A stretch of 50,377 nt of DNA from an uncultured Lachnospiraceae bacterium. Lineage in GTDB: Bacteria > Bacillota > Clostridia > Lachnospirales > Lachnospiraceae. The stretch's first letter is position 1. Each line of letters starts with the position of its first letter. The notes below the pieces were generated by a model. The model was given only the letters and a program-made list of their open reading frames with translations. It did not search any database and was not told where the DNA came from. This document shows, in pieces, positions 25,620 to 34,682 of the stretch. A program made the translations under genes and the position numbers. The stretch spans positions 1 to 50,377 of the forward strand of contig CARQVR010000021.1 in the NCBI GenBank assembly GCA_949051815.1, written 5' to 3'.

Positions 25620-26987
25620 CTATACTATTATGTCAGACTTTTCCATCTCACCCAGCTTCCGGTATAACGTCACATACATCGTCGCAAAGCACGCCAGCCC
25701 TCCAATGGCATTGGAGACCGGCTCCGCCAGAAACACCCCGTCCACGCCAAGCCCGAACCCGGGCAAAAGCACCGTCAGCGGCGCCACGATCACCGCCTTG
25801 CGAAGCAGGGAGAAAAAGATTGCGTGGCGCGAGTCCCCCAATGCCGTGAAGGCGGACTGCCCCGTAAACTGAAACGCCATAAAGAAGAAGCCGAAAAAGT
25901 ACAGCCGCATCGCGCCCACCCCCGCTTCGATCATGGCGGCGTCCTCCGTAAATACAGATAACAGCAGATGCGGACTTAAGATCACCAGAAGCCACGCCAG
26001 GAGCGTATACAGGATTCCCAGAGCGGCAGTAAACCGGATCCCCTTCCGTACTCTTTCATACGCCTTCGCGCCGTAATTATATCCAAGCACCGGCTGCGCG
26101 CCGCTCGAGATCCCGCTGACAGGCAGGGCAAGAATCTCTCTGGTGGAATTGATCACCGTCATCACGCCCACATAGAGATCGCCGCCATAAATTTTCAGCG
26201 TTGCGTTGCACACCACCTGCACCAGACAGTTCGTTCCCTGCATGATAAAGCCGGACATGCCAAGTGCCATGATCTCCTTAGCCAGTTTTCCCTCCACCCG
26301 CAGATCCTTCTTTTTCATGGGAAGCAGCGCTTTCCTGCCGGTCAGAAACCAGAGCACCCAGATACAGGAAACCGCCTGACTGATCACTGTGGCCAGCGCC
26401 GCACCGCCCACACCCATGTGAAGCCCGAAAATGAAAATCGGATCCAGCGCCAGATTCAGCACTGCCCCTAACAAGGTGGTCATCATGCCCATGCGCGGAA
26501 ATCCCTGTGCATTGATAAACCCGTTCAGCCCCGTGGCCAGCATGGTGAACGGCGTTCCCCACAGGTAAATTTTCAGGTATGCATCGGCATACAGATAAGA
26601 GGCATCTCCTGCGCCGAACAGATAAAGCACCGGCCTGCGGAACAGATAACAGAGCAAAAACATCACCACCGATGTGCCAAGCAGAAGGGAAAACGTATTG
26701 CCCAGAATTTTCCCCGCCCGCTCTTCCTGCCCTGCCCCTCTGGCAATGGAAAAAAGCGGCGTGCCGCCTGTCCCGAACAAAAAGGTAAACGCCGCGATCA
26801 GCGTCGTCAGCGGAAACGCCAGACCGATGCCTGTCAGCGCCATACTGTCCGTCCCCGGCAGATGACCTATATATATCCGGTCTACCACATTATACAGAAG
26901 CTGTACAAGCTGTGCCAGAATCAACGGGATAGACTGTGCGACAATACTCTGCCAGACCTTTCCCTGAGAAAAATCAGCGGTTTGCAT
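25620..26987 (-). CDS. MATE family efflux transporter
   Basis: A 455-aa protein with about twelve predicted helices in two halves. Family cues are QSIPLILAQLVQLLYNVVDRIYIG at the start, MALTGIGLAFPL, GTPFTMLATGLNGFINAQG and QPVLGYNYGA. It exports organic compounds, often cationic drugs, in exchange for Na+ or H+; substrates are unknown. The AAGGAG site is seven bases before the ATG. It follows the preceding gene by only 14 nt, so the two may be cotranscribed. Confidence 0.95.
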   Translation of the reverse strand: MQTADFSQGKVWQSIVAQSIPLILAQLVQLLYNVVDRIYIGHLPGTDSMALTGIGLAFPLTTLIAAFTFLFGTGGTPLFSIARGAGQEERAGKILGNTFSLLLGTSVVMFLLCYLFRRPVLYLFGAGDASYLYADAYLKIYLWGTPFTMLATGLNGFINAQGFPRMGMMTTLLGAVLNLALDPIFIFGLHMGVGGAALATVISQAVSCIWVLWFLTGRKALLPMKKKDLRVEGKLAKEIMALGMSGFIMQGTNCLVQVVCNATLKIYGGDLYVGVMTVINSTREILALPVSGISSGAQPVLGYNYGAKAYERVRKGIRFTAALGILYTLLAWLLVILSPHLLLSVFTEDAAMIEAGVGAMRLYFFGFFFMAFQFTGQSAFTALGDSRHAIFFSLLRKAVIVAPLTVLLPGFGLGVDGVFLAEPVSNAIGGLACFATMYVTLYRKLGEMEKSDIIV

Positions 26988-27001
26988 CGGTATACTCCTT
27001 T

Positions 27002-28531
27002 TTATGATCGATCATTGCTGTGATATACGGACATCCTCACACAGACGCCGCCCCCGCCCCAATCCAGGAACAGGCAATATGCCGGTTCCATACTGTTTCC
27101 TTCATACAGATAATATTCGTCTATCGCGCCATGCGTGATATAACTATATTGCCAGGCCAATCTGCCCTGTTCATCATAACAGCCGGACTGCGTGCACCCG
27201 GTGGTGCCATAGAATTTGGGATAATGACAGTATTCTTTATGATACAGCGTCCCGTCATCACGGTAGATATAATCCAAAGAAAGCAGACTTACTTCCATCG
27301 GCTCCCCATCGACCAGATCCGTTGTTTTTGCCTCAAACGAAGACAATTTATCATCTTCCGTATACTCATAAATCTCCCGCGGCCAATGTTGTTCTCTGGT
27401 ATTTTTCCCCGAAATAACCCGTGTGGAAAATGTGTCCTGCGGTTTCCACACACCAGTTTCCACTTCCTCAAATGCAAATCCGTCACGACCGGCTCTTTTC
27501 TCCAGATTTTCGTCATAGTATTCATAATAACGGATTCCGCAGCCCCTTCCTTCCTGCGGATCGAAATATAACTCCATGAGCAGGTTGCCAAAACGATCAC
27601 GGTATTCGTAAAACGGCTCCGCTCCCCCAAACCCATAATCCGCCAGAAACACCTGCTTATCCTCATACTCTGCCTGTTCCAGATGTTCCTTTACTATCCG
27701 AATCGGATCTCCCTCCTCCGCACTCCCAAACCGTTTCAATCCTTCCCAGAGCAGATACTGATAATATTTCTCATTCCGCAAACCGCCCGTTTCGTATCTT
27801 TCCACGGTTCCCGTATAGATATCCTGTTTTTCCAGACAGTCCCGAATGCAAAGGCTTTCTTCTCCCGTCCCCGCATCTTTGCACACTGTCCATCTGCGCA
27901 GTTCAATCACGCGCCGAAGCCCCTGGTGGATCCTGCAGATTGACTTGATTTCCACAATTTCTTCCGCACCATCTTCCGCACTGCATACCAAAAACGCCTC
28001 TTCCCTTACGGAGCCTTCCTGATACCAGGGGACCTTCACGGGTTCCTCCACGAATCTCTGTTTTTCACTTTCCCACTGATAGCAGAGTCCTTCTGCTCCC
28101 GTCTCCTGCGCGTCTGCCGGAAAGACGACCAGATCCTTATCATAAACAAACAGAACGTCAAATCGGAAAATCACTTCTTCTGTCGTGATGCCGCAGGGGA
28201 ATTGCTGTAAGAGCCGCCCGTTCTCATCATACAGGAAAAAGGTTCGTTCTGCGATTTCCTTGTCCGCCGCTTCCCCCTCCTTCGCATTTTCACCGCCTCC
28301 CCGCAAGACTAAAGACCATCCTTCCTCTTTCCCGGAAAAAGGGTAGCCTGCCGTGATTCTCTGATTCTCCGATAAACCGGCGTCTTTATTCTCCGACAGA
28401 ATACTTTCCGCCTGCGCCGCATCTGCCTGATTCCATCGCACAGAAACTCCCCACAGGAAAAGTGCTCCGATAAACACACCCACTATGAAAATAAAGAAAT
28501 ATTTTATCCTTATAAAAACACCTGTCTTCAT
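27002..28531 (-). CDS. Membrane-anchored extracytoplasmic hypothetical protein
   Basis: A 509-aa protein with one N-terminal membrane helix (YFFIFIVGVFIGALFLWGVS) and a large outside portion of beta-rich YD/RHS-like units, such as FLYDENGRLLQQF, YEYRDRFGNLLMELYF, YIYRDDGTLYHKEYCH and CYDEQGRLAWQYSY. These units often bind or report on cell-surface partners, but I cannot assign a function. The start (28531) is provisional: a GGAAAG site lies 13 nt away, and other ATGs lie further upstream. It is divergent from fprA. Confidence 0.7.
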   Translation of the reverse strand: MKTGVFIRIKYFFIFIVGVFIGALFLWGVSVRWNQADAAQAESILSENKDAGLSENQRITAGYPFSGKEEGWSLVLRGGGENAKEGEAADKEIAERTFFLYDENGRLLQQFPCGITTEEVIFRFDVLFVYDKDLVVFPADAQETGAEGLCYQWESEKQRFVEEPVKVPWYQEGSVREEAFLVCSAEDGAEEIVEIKSICRIHQGLRRVIELRRWTVCKDAGTGEESLCIRDCLEKQDIYTGTVERYETGGLRNEKYYQYLLWEGLKRFGSAEEGDPIRIVKEHLEQAEYEDKQVFLADYGFGGAEPFYEYRDRFGNLLMELYFDPQEGRGCGIRYYEYYDENLEKRAGRDGFAFEEVETGVWKPQDTFSTRVISGKNTREQHWPREIYEYTEDDKLSSFEAKTTDLVDGEPMEVSLLSLDYIYRDDGTLYHKEYCHYPKFYGTTGCTQSGCYDEQGRLAWQYSYITHGAIDEYYLYEGNSMEPAYCLFLDWGGGGVCVRMSVYHSNDRS

Positions 28532-28625
28532 CACTAAAAATACTTTCCAAAAAAGGTTTCGCCCTGCCATACATTTTATGATATAATCTTTTCGGAAGAA
28601 AATCAAACGAAAAGGAGACACCACA

Positions 28626-29783
28626 ATGCAGATCACAAATGACATTCGCTACATAGGCGTTAACGACCACGACATCGACCTCTTTGAGGGACAGTACGTT
28701 GTGGAAAACGGCATGGCATACAATTCCTACGTGATCATGGACGAGAAGATCGCCGTGATGGACACAGTGGACACCAACTTTGAAAAGGAGTGGCTGGACA
28801 ACCTGAACGCTGTGCTGGACGGCCGCACCCCCGACTACCTGATCGTGCAGCACATGGAGCCGGATCACTCCGCCAGCATCGACGCTTTTACGAGCGCTTA
28901 CCCGGATGCGGTTCTCGTGGCATCCGCTCCCGCCTTCACCATGATGAAACAGTTTTTCGGCACAGACTACGCCGACAAACGTCAAGTCATCAAGGAGGGG
29001 GACACCTTATCTCTGGGCGCGCACACGTTACAGTTCGTGGCCGCTCCGATGGTGCACTGGCCCGAGGTCATGGTCACCTATGACGCCCACGACAAAGTTC
29101 TCTTCTCCGCCGACGGCTTCGGCAAGTTCGGCGCTCTCGACGCGGACGAGGACTGGGCCTGCGAGGCGCGCCGTTACTACTTCGGCATTGTCGGCAAATT
29201 CGGTATGCAGGTGCAAAACCTCCTGAAAAAGGCTGCCGCCCTTGACATCCAGATCATCTGTCCCTTACACGGTCCGGTCTTAACGGAAAACTTGGAATAT
29301 TATGTAAACCTTTATCAGACATGGTCATCCTACGGCGTGGAATCTGAGGGTATCATGATCGCCTACACCTCCGTCTACGGCCACACCAAAGCGGCGGCCG
29401 AACTGCTGGCGGAAAAGCTGACGGCCAGGGGCTGCCCGAAAGTAGTTGTCGCGGACCTTGCCAGAGAAGATATGACAGAGTGTGTGGAAGACGCCTTCCG
29501 CTACGGCAAGCTGGTGCTTGCCACCACCACTTACAACGCCGAAATGTTCCCCTTCATGCGGGAATTTATTGACGAACTGATCTCCCACAGCTACCAGAAG
29601 CGCACCATCGCCCTGATGGAAAACGGCACCTGGGCACCCATGGCGGCGAAAGCGATGCGGGCAAGATTAGAGGGATGTAAAGATATCACTTTCACAGAAA
29701 ACACAGTGCAGATCCGCTCCGCTTTGACGGATGAAAACATTGCGCAGATCGAGGCGCTTGCGGAGGAGCTGTGCAAGCGTTAA
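28626..29783 (+). CDS. fprA: FprA-type flavodiiron protein
   Basis: A 385-aa A-type flavoprotein that reduces O2 to water and/or NO to N2O, protecting anaerobes. The metallo-beta-lactamase-like domain has the di-iron ligands in order: HMEPDHS, MVHWPE, DGFGKFG and LHGPVL. The C-terminal flavodoxin domain begins IAYTSVYGHTKAAAELL (FMN phosphate loop). The start has AAAAGGAG about 8 nt upstream. It is transcribed alone, with a TATAAT-like box at 28582-28587 and a terminator at 29807-29843. Electrons would come from a rubredoxin not encoded here. Confidence 0.95.
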   Translation: MQITNDIRYIGVNDHDIDLFEGQYVVENGMAYNSYVIMDEKIAVMDTVDTNFEKEWLDNLNAVLDGRTPDYLIVQHMEPDHSASIDAFTSAYPDAVLVASAPAFTMMKQFFGTDYADKRQVIKEGDTLSLGAHTLQFVAAPMVHWPEVMVTYDAHDKVLFSADGFGKFGALDADEDWACEARRYYFGIVGKFGMQVQNLLKKAAALDIQIICPLHGPVLTENLEYYVNLYQTWSSYGVESEGIMIAYTSVYGHTKAAAELLAEKLTARGCPKVVVADLAREDMTECVEDAFRYGKLVLATTTYNAEMFPFMREFIDELISHSYQKRTIALMENGTWAPMAAKAMRARLEGCKDITFTENTVQIRSALTDENIAQIEALAEELCKR

Positions 29784-29806
29784 CCCTGCCCGTATAAGAT
29801 ATCACG

Positions 29807-29843
29807 CGAAAAGCGGCTCCTCATTGCGGGGAACCGCTTTTCG
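29807..29843. terminator. Bidirectional terminator between fprA and the anti-sigma gene
   Basis: A 10-bp perfect stem (CGAAAAGCGG/CCGCTTTTCG) lies between two convergent genes and can serve both. Confidence 0.85.
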
Positions 29844-29872
29844 GCATCTTCTCAATTCAGCGCATATCCGGG

Positions 29873-30961
29873 TTACTTTCTGATATCCGCAACCGCTTCC
29901 TCAGCTACCGTGAACTCCACCAGCCCCATATAGCCCGGAGCGACCTCATACTCGTCGAAGCATATCACAATCTGCCCTTCCTCATTCAAATAGAAGTTTT
30001 GATCCTCCTTCACCGCTTCAAACTGATGACCCAGCTCTTCTTTGGAATCAACCCAGTATATTTTCGATTCATCCGCCTTCATTCCGGCCCGCATCTGCTC
30101 CTTGATATTTTCACTGACAGGGGTGATGTAGTCCGCTCCCTCCTTAAACAGATCCCCCAAAGAGACAATTTCACCCGTTGTCTTATCGATGTGATAATAG
30201 TATTGATACTGGAAACCGCTTCCCGCGATCTCAGTCACATCAATCCGCAGCGTAAACCATGTGTCCGTATCCGTCACTACCTTGTGGCCTGCATAGATGC
30301 CGCTATGCCCTTCACCCAGCTCTGCCTGTTCTTCGAATCTGGCAATCAGGCGGTCCGTCATCTCTTCTATGCTTTCGTTGATCGTCTGAATGCTTCCCTC
30401 CATTTTGTCATCTTGCGCTCCGATTCCGTCCGGTCTGCCGTCTTCCGCTCCGGTTCCGCCCAGTCTGCCATTCTCTGCTCCGGCCCCATTCGTCTGGCCA
30501 TCTTCTGCTCCGGTTCCGTCCGGTCTGCCATTCTCTGCTCCGACTCCATTCATCTGGCCATCTTCTGCTCCGGTTCCGTCCGGCCCGTTATCTCCCAGCC
30601 TGCCGCCCTGCTCCAGCTTCACTTCCTCTATGTCCGCCGAAAACTGTTCGCTCTCGTACTGGTAATTCCGAATGGTCACCACTCTGATCACACTTCCCAG
30701 AACAGGAAGCTGTTCCATGGCATTCGCAGCCTCAACGGATATATTCGGTACGATCACCAGCATGAGCGCCGCCGCTGCCGCTGCCCAGCCTGCTGTTCTT
30801 CCGAACTTATTCCCGCTTCTTTCCTTTCTGTTTCCGGAAAGGACGCCCTCGCGCCTCAGACCATCCAGGAGTTTCCTCCTCTCCTCCGGTGAAATCTGCT
30901 CTCTATCCCTTAAAAGATCCTCAGACTTAATGTCATTGCACATTTCATATATTCTGGACAT
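29873..30961 (-). CDS. RsiV-like anti-sigma factor (DUF3298)
   Basis: A 362-aa protein with a cytoplasmic N-terminal sigma-binding part, one membrane helix (AAAAALMLVIVPNISVEA, about residue 60) and an outside DUF3298-type domain, ending with NFYLNEEGQIVICFDEYEVA. That matches RsiV-type anti-sigma factors, which in Bacillus sense lysozyme and are cleaved to free SigV. The linker holds about six decapeptide repeats of the form GTGAEDGQMN/GVGAENGRPD (DNA period 60 nt over 30420-30600). The start lies 3 nt after the sigma stop codon, so translation is coupled. Confidence 0.85.
   Translation of the reverse strand: MSRIYEMCNDIKSEDLLRDREQISPEERRKLLDGLRREGVLSGNRKERSGNKFGRTAGWAAAAAALMLVIVPNISVEAANAMEQLPVLGSVIRVVTIRNYQYESEQFSADIEEVKLEQGGRLGDNGPDGTGAEDGQMNGVGAENGRPDGTGAEDGQTNGAGAENGRLGGTGAEDGRPDGIGAQDDKMEGSIQTINESIEEMTDRLIARFEEQAELGEGHSGIYAGHKVVTDTDTWFTLRIDVTEIAGSGFQYQYYYHIDKTTGEIVSLGDLFKEGADYITPVSENIKEQMRAGMKADESKIYWVDSKEELGHQFEAVKEDQNFYLNEEGQIVICFDEYEVAPGYMGLVEFTVAEEAVADIRK
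30420..30600 (-). repeat. 60-bp tandem repeat in the anti-sigma gene
   Basis: The plus strand repeats CCATTCTCTGCTCCG about every 60 nt with smaller 30-nt sub-units. The product is a Gly/Asp/Glu-rich decapeptide repeat between the membrane helix and the sensor domain, prone to copy-number change. Confidence 0.85.
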
Positions 30962-30964
30962 CTC

Positions 30965-31513
30965 CTACACCTCACTTTCCGCAATGGACCGCCGCAGATA
31001 TTTCTTCCCTCTGCTGATACGCCCGTAAATCACTGTCTTGCTCATATCCATCCGGCGTGCCACCTCATCCATGGACAGTTCCTCCAAATAGACCAACCGG
31101 AAGATTTCGGCATCCTCCTCTTTCAGGAAGGAGAGAATCCGCTCTGTTTCCTCCTCATATTCCCTCCGCAGAAGCTCCCGCTGCGCCTTCTCATCCTCCC
31201 AGTCCGGCATCTGTTCCACCAGATCTTCCCTTGATGCGTCGATATACTTTCGCACATAAGTCAGCGCCTTAAACCGGCACACCCCGGCCAGCCAGTTCTG
31301 AAATTCCGACCGTCCCGGATCAAAGCTGTCGATATGGTCCCACACGGCTAACAGTGTGTCGTTCATACAGTCGTCCCACAGATGGGGAAGCGTGCCCATC
31401 TGCCGCTTTACAACCGTTTTCACGACCCAGCCGTAATGGTCTATGACATAATATAATGCCTGCTCGTTCCTTCTTTTCAACTGTCTGACAAAATTCTTTT
31501 CATTGATTTCCAC
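30965..31513 (-). CDS. ECF-type RNA polymerase sigma factor
   Basis: A 182-aa protein with region 2 (EQALYYVIDHYGWVVKTVVK to WLAGVCRFKALTYVRKY) and region 4 (SMDEVARRMDMSKTVIYGRISRGKKYLRR). The start is a GTG at 31513 with AGGTGG eight bases upstream; the open frame runs further up but has no site. It is followed immediately by its membrane anti-sigma partner. The pair should give an envelope-stress response, with lysozyme as the leading inferred signal. Confidence 0.9.
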   Translation of the reverse strand: MEINEKNFVRQLKRRNEQALYYVIDHYGWVVKTVVKRQMGTLPHLWDDCMNDTLLAVWDHIDSFDPGRSEFQNWLAGVCRFKALTYVRKYIDASREDLVEQMPDWEDEKAQRELLRREYEEETERILSFLKEEDAEIFRLVYLEELSMDEVARRMDMSKTVIYGRISRGKKYLRRSIAESEV

Positions 31514-31613
31514 TTTAACCACCACCTTTTCTGCCTTGTTACCTGTAATTCGCAGCCAAAATGTTTTTTCTGACAGAAAATTTAATTTTTCCAAATAATT
31601 TTTCTTCAGGAAA

Positions 31614-31651
31614 AAACACCCGCTGACTGCAACCACAGCCAACGGGTGTTT
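31614..31651 (-). terminator. Terminator after the HAD gene
   Basis: AAACACCCG pairs with CGGGTGTTT and is followed by six T on the minus strand, five bases past the HAD stop codon and upstream of the sigma gene. Confidence 0.85.
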
Positions 31652-31655
31652 CTCC

Positions 31656-32261
31656 TTACGCCTCCACGCCCAGCTTCCGAAGCTCCAGGACAGCCTGCGC
31701 CTGATTTTGAAAATGAATCGTATGTATACCGAACTTCTCCGCGCCTTCCAGATTCCGGAGCGTATCGTCCATAAATACGCACTCCTCCGGCACCAGTTCA
31801 TAGCGGTCAATCAATAGCTGATAAATCTCCGGCATCGGCTTGATGACCTTCTCCTTGTAGGAGAGGATCCCCCCATCCATACATGGGATAAAGTCAAGAG
31901 CCGCCGCACAATCCCTGCTCGCGCTCTCGGAAAAATTGGACAGGTAGAGACAGCGGTATCCCTTCTCCTGCAATTTTTTTATCCACGGAATCGCATAATC
32001 ATTCCGGACAACCATAGATCCTTTGTCACGCAGCGTCTCCCGGATCTCCTTCCCGATGCCGGGATCGCTTTCGATGAAGCCCTGCACGATCTCCTCATCG
32101 CTCATAACGCCCCTGTCATACTCATTCCACAAAGGATTCATAACCGTTGCTTTCGCCAGCCGCTCCAGAACCTCTTCGCTGTAGCCAAAGCTGCGGTAAT
32201 GCGCCTCCCACGTAAAATCCGCCAGTACATTTCCGATATCAAAAATTATTGTTGTAATCAT
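31656..32261 (-). CDS. HAD-family phosphatase
   Basis: A 201-aa hydrolase with the haloacid dehalogenase motifs IIFDIGNVLADF (a variant DxG: the second Asp is replaced by G-N-V as in YihX-like enzymes), LYLSNFS (motif II, Ser), KVIKPMPEIYQLL (motif III, Lys) and CVFMDDTLRNL (motif IV). YihX/YuaB-like members dephosphorylate sugar phosphates. Substrate unknown. ATG 32261 is chosen over the GTG at 32276 because of GAGAG three bases upstream and the family start. Three copies of the dispersed palindromic motif occupy the gap just upstream. Confidence 0.88.
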   Translation of the reverse strand: MITTIIFDIGNVLADFTWEAHYRSFGYSEEVLERLAKATVMNPLWNEYDRGVMSDEEIVQGFIESDPGIGKEIRETLRDKGSMVVRNDYAIPWIKKLQEKGYRCLYLSNFSESASRDCAAALDFIPCMDGGILSYKEKVIKPMPEIYQLLIDRYELVPEECVFMDDTLRNLEGAEKFGIHTIHFQNQAQAVLELRKLGVEA

Positions 32262-32318
32262 ATTCTCTCTTTCCACCCAAATTCAGGGCAGCCAACCTTA
32301 CGCTGCTGCTGCATATTA

Positions 32319-32425
32319 GTTTACATAACACAGAACCCAAATCTTATCCTGCATGTATCGTCTTGGTAAGTTTACATAACTTTAAAATTGTCAATTCACA
32401 TCCGGCAAAATATAGTTTACATAAC
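32319..32425. repeat. Cluster of three palindromic motifs
   Basis: GTTTACATAAC occurs at 32319-32329, 32370-32380 and 32415-32425 in the 155-bp gap between the SDR and HAD genes. Two of the copies have the full AGTTTACATAACT form. All point the same way, with start-to-start spacings of 51 and 45 bp. Confidence 0.85.
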
Positions 32426-32430
32426 TCCAA

Positions 32431-33177
32431 TCAACTTCTGGCCAGCCCATCCACATGCAGCACCTCTCCGCTGATATAGGAAGCCCTGTCAGACGCCAGA
32501 AATACAAAAGCGTTAGCGATGTCCTCCGGCTGTCCCATACGCCTTAACGGAATCTGTGCGATCATCGGGTCGATCACCTCTTTCGGTACACTGCGCATCA
32601 TGTCCGTATAAGTAATGCCAGGCGCCACCGCGTTCACCCGGACTCCCTTCGGCCCGAGCTCTCTCGCCAGAGAAAGGGTAAAACCGTTCACCGCAAACTT
32701 GGAAGTGGGGTAAGCGATTCCCGCGGGCTGTCCGTACTGGCTCACCATGGAGGAAGTGTTCAGGATCACGCCGCTTCCCGCCGCAATCATATGGTCACTT
32801 GCCGCCTTGGAACAATTGAAAACGCCCTTGATATTTAAATCCATCACTTTTTCAAAAGTCTCATCCGTATATTCCGTAAAAGGGGTACTCTCCGACACGC
32901 CCGCATTGTTCACAAGAATGTCGATGCTGCCGTACTTTTCAGCCACGCCGTCAAAGGCCGCCTTCACCGCCGCGAAATCGGACAGATTGGGGAAAATCCC
33001 CTCCACCGCCGCCTCCGGATAAGCCTCCCTCAGCTTCGCCACCGCCTTGTCAGCGGTCTCCTGACGGCTTGCGCACAGCACAACCTTCGCGCCCTCCTGC
33101 AAAAAAGCCTCCACTGTCGCGTAACCGATCCCTCTGCTTCCGCCCGTCACTATTGCAACTCTGTCTTTCAATAACAT
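32431..33177 (-). CDS. Short-chain dehydrogenase/reductase (FabG-like)
   Basis: A 248-aa SDR with the NAD(P) fold motif GGSRGIGYATVE (residues 12-23), the NNAG motif (LVNNAGVSES), catalytic Ser (NTSSMVSQYG), Tyr and Lys of YPTSKFAV, and the substrate-side RVNAVAPGITYTDMM. It is closest in pattern to 3-oxoacyl-ACP reductases and sugar/bile-acid dehydrogenases; no fatty-acid genes surround it, so the substrate is open. It lies 33 nt after purA on the same strand. Confidence 0.93.
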   Translation of the reverse strand: MLLKDRVAIVTGGSRGIGYATVEAFLQEGAKVVLCASRQETADKAVAKLREAYPEAAVEGIFPNLSDFAAVKAAFDGVAEKYGSIDILVNNAGVSESTPFTEYTDETFEKVMDLNIKGVFNCSKAASDHMIAAGSGVILNTSSMVSQYGQPAGIAYPTSKFAVNGFTLSLARELGPKGVRVNAVAPGITYTDMMRSVPKEVIDPMIAQIPLRRMGQPEDIANAFVFLASDRASYISGEVLHVDGLARS

Positions 33178-33210
33178 AGCGCTCTCCTTTTTTTATAAAT
33201 TCAGATAGTC

Positions 33211-34503
33211 CTACTTGCGAAGCGGACTCTCTCTGATAATGATATCCTCCCGGCCCGGGCCGTTTGATACCATGGTAACAGGATACCCGATCTGCTCCTC
33301 AATAAACTCCACATACCTGCGGCAGTTTTCCGGCAGTTCCTCGTACTTCCTGATGCCGCGGATCTCGCACTTCCAGCCGGGCAGTTTTTTCAGTACCGGC
33401 TTCGCCTTCTCCAGCTTACATGTCACCGGGAAATCGGTGGTCACCTGACCGTCCACCTCGTAGCCAACGCAAACCGGAATTTCATCCAGATACCCGAGCA
33501 CGTCAAGCACCGTGAAAGCCACATCCGTGGTTCCCTGCAAACGGCAGCCATACTTGGACGCCACACAGTCAAACCACCCCATTCTTCTCGGGCGGCCCGT
33601 GGTCGCGCCGAACTCTCCGCCGTCGCCGCCGCGTCTCCTGAGCTCATCCGCCTCATCGCCGAAAATCTCCGACACGAACGCGCCCGCGCCCACTGCGGAG
33701 GAATATGCCTTACACACCGTAATAATCTGTTTGATCTCATAGGGCGGAATGCCTGCGCCGATAGCGCCGAATGCCGCCAGCGTGGAGGATGAGGTTACCA
33801 TCGGGTAGATGCCGTGGTCCGGATCCTTGAGCGTGCCAAGCTGCCCCTCCAGAAGCACAGTCCGGCCCTCCCTGATCGCCTGATCCAGATAGGAGGACAC
33901 GTCGCACACATACGGCGCAACCATTTCCCGGTACTGCTGCATTGTGGCAAACAGCTCCTTCGGATCGAGGGCAGGCTTATGGTAAAGATGCTCCAAAAGC
34001 ACATTTTTCGTCTCGCACACCCGCTCCAGCTTCTCGCGCAGCACATCCTCATCGAAAAGCTCGTTCACCTGAAAGCCGATCTTCGCGTATTTATCCGAAT
34101 AAAAAGGTGCGATCCCCGACTTCGTGGAGCCGAAGGACTTTCCGCCAAGTCTCTCTTCCTCATACTGGTCAAATAAAATATGGTACGGCATCACGATCTG
34201 ACAGCGGTCGGACACCAGAATCTTAGGCATCGGTACGCCCCTGTCCGTCACAGACCTGATCTCATCCACCAGAATCGGAATGTTGAGCGCAACGCCGTTG
34301 CCGATAATACTGGTCGTATGCCCGTAAAACACACCGGACGGCAATGTGTGCAGCGCAAATTTTCCGTAGCTGTTTACAATTGTGTGCCCTGCGTTCGCGC
34401 CTCCCTGAAAACGCACCACGATATCCGCTTTTTCCGCCAGCGTATCCGTAATCTTACCTTTTCCTTCGTCGCCCCAGTTGGCGCCCACTACAGCTTTTAC
34501 CAT
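33211..34503 (-). CDS. purA: Adenylosuccinate synthetase
   Basis: A 430-aa enzyme converting IMP and aspartate, with GTP, to adenylosuccinate. It has the GTP loop GANWGDEGKGKITD, GGANAGHTIV, and the signature LEGQLGTLKDPDHG with the catalytic region GAGAFVSEIFG. Length is normal. purB, the next step, is encoded at 40756-42207. A terminator plus a short post-terminator repeat lies directly upstream, so it must have its own promoter in the 34504-34580 interval or depend on read-through. Confidence 0.97.
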   Translation of the reverse strand: MVKAVVGANWGDEGKGKITDTLAEKADIVVRFQGGANAGHTIVNSYGKFALHTLPSGVFYGHTTSIIGNGVALNIPILVDEIRSVTDRGVPMPKILVSDRCQIVMPYHILFDQYEEERLGGKSFGSTKSGIAPFYSDKYAKIGFQVNELFDEDVLREKLERVCETKNVLLEHLYHKPALDPKELFATMQQYREMVAPYVCDVSSYLDQAIREGRTVLLEGQLGTLKDPDHGIYPMVTSSSTLAAFGAIGAGIPPYEIKQIITVCKAYSSAVGAGAFVSEIFGDEADELRRRGGDGGEFGATTGRPRRMGWFDCVASKYGCRLQGTTDVAFTVLDVLGYLDEIPVCVGYEVDGQVTTDFPVTCKLEKAKPVLKKLPGWKCEIRGIRKYEELPENCRRYVEFIEEQIGYPVTMVSNGPGREDIIIRESPLRK

Positions 34504-34524
34504 AATACACTCCTCCTTATTTCA

Positions 34525-34592
34525 CATAAGCAGATTGAGCAGGGCAGACTCGAAATGCTTCCATTTCTGATTCTGCCCATGCGCGCAAAAAA
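34525..34592 (-). repeat. Shortened post-terminator repeat upstream of purA
   Basis: The region contains GCGCGC next to the T-run of the rarA terminator. Beyond it lie an inner hairpin (GAAATG/CATTTC around CTTC) within GGGCAGA/TCTGCCC arms, and an outer ATAAGCAGATT. The layout matches the 135-bp copies but is shorter. Confidence 0.6.
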
Positions 34593-34613
34593 GCCGGTTG
34601 TAAAAAACCGGCT
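34587..34613 (-). terminator. Terminator after rarA
   Basis: AGCCGGTT/AACCGGCT with a six-base loop is followed by six T on the minus strand, 70 nt past the rarA stop. Confidence 0.9.
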
Positions 34614-34682
34614 CCTGTTTCTTACTTCCACATTATAAGGCAAAACAGATCCCAAATCAATCTTTTCACAAATTTTTCAAAA

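Noticed and set aside
30420..30600. Tandem repeats considered as CRISPR or intergenic satellite
   Set aside because: They are in frame inside a coding gene and encode decapeptide repeats.
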